Shown: in pieces, positions 61,222 to 64,000 of the stretch
Position numbering within the stretch: the first letter of the stretch is position 1
Layout: the number at the start of each line of letters is the position of its first letter
Assembly (NCBI RefSeq): GCF_003984625.1
Contig: NZ_RWKH01000004.1
Location: 186,001-250,000, forward strand
Source of the DNA: Variovorax sp. DXTD-1
GTDB taxonomy: Bacteria > Pseudomonadota > Gammaproteobacteria > Burkholderiales > Burkholderiaceae_C
Reading direction: 5' to 3'
DNA length: 64,000 bases
The notes under the pieces: model-generated
Seen by the model: only the letters and a program-made list of their open reading frames with translations
Told to the model about the DNA's origin: nothing
The model's database searches: none
Translations under genes and position numbers: made by a program

Positions 61222-62297
61222 GACTTGGTCCCTTCGCTCTTCTTCATCTGGGCCAGCAGCACCTTGGAGAGCGTCAGCACCACGAAGGTAATAAAGAACA
61301 GCACCAGGCCGAGGTACATCAGCGCGGCCTGGTGAAGGCCTGCGCCGGCTTCGGCGAACTCGTTGGCAAGCGCCGAGGTAATGCTGTTCGCAGCCTCGAA
61401 CACCGACAGCGAATTGAGCTGGTTCATGTTGCCGATCACGAAGGTGACCGCCATCGTTTCGCCCAGCGCCCGGCCAAGGCCGAGCATGATGCCGCCGATG
61501 ACGCCGGCCTTGGTGTAGGGCAGCACAACCTTCGAGACCACTTCCCAGGTCGTGGAGCCGAGGCCGTAGGCCGACTCCTTGAGCAGAGGCGGCGTCACTT
61601 CGAACACGTCGCGCATCACCGAGGCAATGAACGGAATGATCATGATCGCGAGGATGATGCCGGCCGACAGAATGCCGATGCCCACCGGCGGGCCCGACAC
61701 CAGGGCGCCGAGGTACGGCACGCCGGCAAGCAGCTTCTGCAGCGGCTGCTGCACCCAGGTGGAAAGAATCGGGCCGAACACGAGCAGGCCCCACATGCCG
61801 TACACGATGGACGGCACCGCGGCGAGCAGCTCGATGGCCGTGCCCAGCGGGCGCTTCAGCCAGCTGGGCGAAAGTTCTGTCAAAAACAGCGCAATGCCGA
61901 AGCTCACCGGCACCGCAATCACCAGCGCGATGATCGAGGTGGCCAGCGTGCCGTAGATCATGACCAGGCCGCCGTACTCGTTCTGCACGGGGTCCCACAC
62001 GCTGCTGGTGAGAAAGCCCAGGCCGTACTTCGAAATGGCGGGCCATGCGCCGGCAATCAGCGACAGCAGGATGCCGATCAGCATCGCGAGCGTGAGCAGC
62101 GCGGCGCCCTTGGCGGCCCAGCCGAACAGGCGGTCGGCCATCGGGCCGGAGCGCGGTGCCTTGGCGGGTGGTGGAGCAGTGGCGCGGCCGCGCTCGGCAG
62201 CGAGGTCGAGCGCGGATGCGGAAGCAGGAAAAGTGGATGACACGGGTCGCTCCGGCAAAGACGAATGCGGCGCATCCTGGAGCGGTGTGCTGCTCAT
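61218..62297 (-). CDS. pstC: Phosphate ABC transporter permease PstC
   Basis: The second permease subunit; 359 aa with an unusually long cytoplasmic N-terminus of about 60 residues rich in Ala, Pro and Ser before the first helix. Core blocks are [41 protein letters not shown] (as [15 protein letters not shown]) and the EAA-like [23 protein letters not shown]. It starts 33 bp after pstS and overlaps pstA. Confidence 0.97.
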   Translation of the reverse strand: MSSTPLQDAPHSSLPERPVSSTFPASASALDLAAERGRATAPPPAKAPRSGPMADRLFGWAAKGAALLTLAMLIGILLSLIAGAWPAISKYGLGFLTSSVWDPVQNEYGGLVMIYGTLATSIIALVIAVPVSFGIALFLTELSPSWLKRPLGTAIELLAAVPSIVYGMWGLLVFGPILSTWVQQPLQKLLAGVPYLGALVSGPPVGIGILSAGIILAIMIIPFIASVMRDVFEVTPPLLKESAYGLGSTTWEVVSKVVLPYTKAGVIGGIMLGLGRALGETMAVTFVIGNMNQLNSLSVFEAANSITSALANEFAEAGAGLHQAALMYLGLVLFFITFVVLTLSKVLLAQMKKSEGTKS

Positions 62298-62330
62298 GGA
62301 TGCGCCGTTCTGGGCTGGTGGGTGGGTTGC

Positions 62331-63368
62331 TTACTTGAACGCGACCGGCTTGCCCGATGCGTCCTTCACCTCGCCCCATGCCTTGGCAATCGTGGCCTTC
62401 ACCGTATCGGGCATCGGCACGTAGTCGAGCTCGTCGGCGGTCTTGTCGCCGTTCTTGTAGGCCCAGTCGAAGAACTTCAGCACCGTGGTGGCGTTGGCGG
62501 GCTTGTCCTGCGCCTTGTGCATCAGGATGAAGGTCGCGCCGGTGATCGGCCATGCGCCCTTGTCGGCCTGGTTGGTCAGCACCTGGTAGAAGCTCTTGTT
62601 CCAGTCGGCGGCGGCGGCAGCAGCCTTGAATGCGGTGTCTTCAGGCGAGACGAAGTTGCCGGCCGCGTTCTGCAGCTGGGCGTAGGTCATCTTGTTCTGC
62701 TTGACATAGGCGTATTCGACATAGCCGATCGAGTTGGGCAGGCGGTTCACGAAAGCGGCGACGCCTTCATTGCCCTTGCCGCCCGCGCCGGTGGGCCAGT
62801 TCACGGCCGTGCCTTCGCCGACCTTGCTCTTCCACTCGGCATTGACCTTGCTCAGGTAGTTGGTGAACAGAAAGCTGGTGCCCGAGCCGTCGGCGCGGCG
62901 AACGGGTGCAATGGCGGCGTCCGGCAGGGCCAGCGAGCCATTCAGTGCCTTGATGGCGGGGTCGTTCCACTTGGTGATCTTGCCCAGGTAGATGTCGCCC
63001 AGGACCTGGCCGTTGAGCTTCAGCTCGCCCGGCTTGATGCCGGGGATGTTGACCACGGGAATCACGCCGCCGATGACGGTGGGGAACTGCATCAGGCCCT
63101 TGGCCTGGAGTTCCTCGTCCTTCAGGGGAGCGTCGGAAGCGCCGAAATCGACGGTCTTGGCTTCGATCTGCTTGAGGCCGGCACCCGAGCCGACCGACTG
63201 GTAGTTGATCTTGACGCCGGTGCTCTTGTTGAAGTCGGAGGCCCACTTGGCATACAGCGGTGCCGGGAAGCTGGCGCCGGCGCCGGTTACGTCCTGTGCA
63301 AAAGCGGGAACATGGGCGAAAGCTGCGGCCACGAGGCCGGCAGCTGCAAACTTGAAGGTCGTTTTCAT
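62331..63368 (-). CDS. pstS: Phosphate ABC transporter substrate-binding protein
   Basis: Periplasmic phosphate-binding protein of 345 aa with a signal peptide ([18 protein letters not shown], cleavage near PAFA). Mature blocks match Pst[34 protein letters not shown] and the phosphate-binding [18 protein letters not shown]. An AAGGAAG ribosome binding site precedes the ATG. It leads the pst operon, and a Pho box on the same strand lies 67 bp upstream of the start, so it should be strongly induced by phosphate starvation. Confidence 0.98.
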   Translation of the reverse strand: MKTTFKFAAAGLVAAAFAHVPAFAQDVTGAGASFPAPLYAKWASDFNKSTGVKINYQSVGSGAGLKQIEAKTVDFGASDAPLKDEELQAKGLMQFPTVIGGVIPVVNIPGIKPGELKLNGQVLGDIYLGKITKWNDPAIKALNGSLALPDAAIAPVRRADGSGTSFLFTNYLSKVNAEWKSKVGEGTAVNWPTGAGGKGNEGVAAFVNRLPNSIGYVEYAYVKQNKMTYAQLQNAAGNFVSPEDTAFKAAAAAADWNKSFYQVLTNQADKGAWPITGATFILMHKAQDKPANATTVLKFFDWAYKNGDKTADELDYVPMPDTVKATIAKAWGEVKDASGKPVAFK

Positions 63369-63434
63369 AAGGCTTCCTTTTTTAGAAGTAAGAAGTAGTC
63401 CCTTTCGGGCTTGGGACGGACTCTAGAAAGCTTG

Positions 63435-63452
63435 TGTGACATCAATGTGACA
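63435..63452 (-). promoter_or_regulatory. Pho box of the pst operon
   Basis: On the minus strand TGTCACA-TTGA-TGTCACA, two direct 7-bp repeats at 11-bp spacing, as in the PhoB site CTGTCAT-N4-CTGTCAT. Nine bp downstream lies TAGAGT, a possible -10, so PhoB bound here would take the place of a -35. Confidence 0.85.
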
Positions 63453-63501
63453 CCCCGCCATAGAGGGAAAAGCCACCTTTGCGGCGAAAGCTTTTGTGAC
63501 G

Positions 63502-63519
63502 CCGTCATGAAACCGTCAC
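63502..63519 (+). promoter_or_regulatory. Pho box facing ppx
   Basis: CCGTCAT-GAAA-CCGTCAC on the plus strand, direct repeats at 11-bp spacing, close to the PhoB consensus. It lies 97 bp before the ppx ATG and 50 bp from the pst-facing Pho box. It may serve ppx, or act with the first box. Confidence 0.78.
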
Positions 63520-63615
63520 GCACGGTCTCTAGCCTTCCAACCCTCGCGCTATGCGACCGGGGCGGCGCGCCAGGCCAAGGCGCTACGATCACAGCCCCGC
63601 CCTCTTCACTACAAA

Positions 63616-64000
63616 ATGCAAAACGGCACCCGCCTCGCAGCGGTCGATCTCGGTTCGAACAGCTTCAGGCTGGAAATCGGACAGGTCGACCACGGTCAGA
63701 TTCACCGCACCGAATACCTCAAGGAGACGGTGCGCCAGGGCAACGGCCTGGACAGCGCCCGCAATCTCACGCCGGAGGCCATGCAGCGCGGCTGGGACGC
63801 GCTCGCCCGGTTTGGCGAGCGGCTGGCCGGCTTCAAACGCTCACAGGTGCGCGCCGTGGCCACCCAGACGTTGCGCGAGGCTCGCAACCGCGAAGAATTT
63901 CTATTGCGCGCGCGCACCATCCTGGGGTTCGGCATCGATGTGATCCCAGGCCGCGAGGAAGCCCGCCTTATCTACCAGGGCGTGGCGCACATGCTGCCGC
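63616..64000 (+). CDS. ppx: Exopolyphosphatase (partial, C-terminus outside window)
   Basis: Ppx/GppA phosphatase that releases phosphate from the ends of polyphosphate. About 128 N-terminal codons are present. The ASKHA-type nucleotide loop LAAVDLGSNSFRLEIGQ is at residues 7-23, and VRAVATQTLREARNREEFL and the acidic VIPGREEARLIYQGV lie further on. The ATG at 63616 gives the usual start. It diverges from the pst operon and has its own Pho box, so phosphate scarcity would induce both phosphate uptake and polyphosphate use. Confidence 0.94.
   Translation, partial: MQNGTRLAAVDLGSNSFRLEIGQVDHGQIHRTEYLKETVRQGNGLDSARNLTPEAMQRGWDALARFGERLAGFKRSQVRAVATQTLREARNREEFLLRARTILGFGIDVIPGREEARLIYQGVAHMLP

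Overview
The window is chromosomal DNA from a high-GC betaproteobacterium. Protein sequences and gene neighbourhoods (ilvBHC-pssA, an ECF sigma/DUF3619/DUF3106 cluster, nadE-glnB, moaA-mobA-moeA, dnaX-ybaB-recR, trxA-rho, pstSCAB-phoUBR-ppx) point to Burkholderiales, family Comamonadaceae, most likely Variovorax or a close relative. This assignment comes from recognition, not from a database search. Coding density is very high, many neighbours overlap by 4 bp, and no insertion sequence, prophage, CRISPR array, tRNA or rRNA was seen.

Layout. 1-4.5 kb (minus): branched-chain amino acid genes ilvB, ilvH, a small DUF4282 membrane gene and ilvC, then pssA, which runs off the window. 4.75-8.3 kb (plus): an ECF-type sigma factor, three small membrane or envelope proteins, diacylglycerol kinase and a LOG-family protein. 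8.3-10.3 kb (minus): nadE-glnB. 10.4-15.8 kb: a FemAB-like acyltransferase, a TPR protein, soluble pyrophosphatase and a divergent proton-pumping pyrophosphatase. 15.8-18 kb: a TetR repressor, its divergent PF10118 target and an unknown gene. 18.2-25 kb (minus): a tightly packed unit joining a phospholipase-D-type cardiolipin synthase, a membrane fatty-acid hydroxylase, a fatty-acid desaturase, a ketoacyl synthase III fused to a haem-oxygenase-like diiron domain, and three unknowns.

25-34.8 kb (plus, mostly): peroxiredoxin, aldehyde dehydrogenase, SDR, molybdenum cofactor genes, RNase HI (minus), a methyltransferase (minus) overlapping the start of gloB, and an MltD-type lytic transglycosylase. 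34.8-37.5 kb (minus): a NitT/TauT-type ABC importer with a strong terminator after its binding-protein gene. 37.7-41.2 kb: MAPEG, recR, ybaB, dnaX (minus) and the SRP RNA gene (plus). 41.3-50.1 kb: a methyltransferase/HxlR pair, a flavoprotein and the AddAB-type helicase-nuclease pair. 50.2-56.7 kb: trxA, rho, an oxidoreductase, L31 type B, a glycosyltransferase-like membrane protein and a MATE transporter. 56.7-64 kb: the phosphate regulon phoR-phoB-phoU-pstBACS (minus) and divergent ppx, with a recognisable Pho box for each direction.

The points most worth follow-up are: (i) the 18.2-25 kb lipid-type operon built around a KAS III-diiron oxidase fusion, which looks like an uncharacterised fatty-acid-derived pathway; (ii) an A9 run in dnaX at codons 384-387 with stop codons immediately downstream in both other frames, the arrangement expected for producing a short gamma-like subunit; (iii) Arg in place of the catalytic Lys of the NadE glutaminase triad; (iv) paired TetR operators; (v) an intra-operon UUCG terminator in the ABC transporter.
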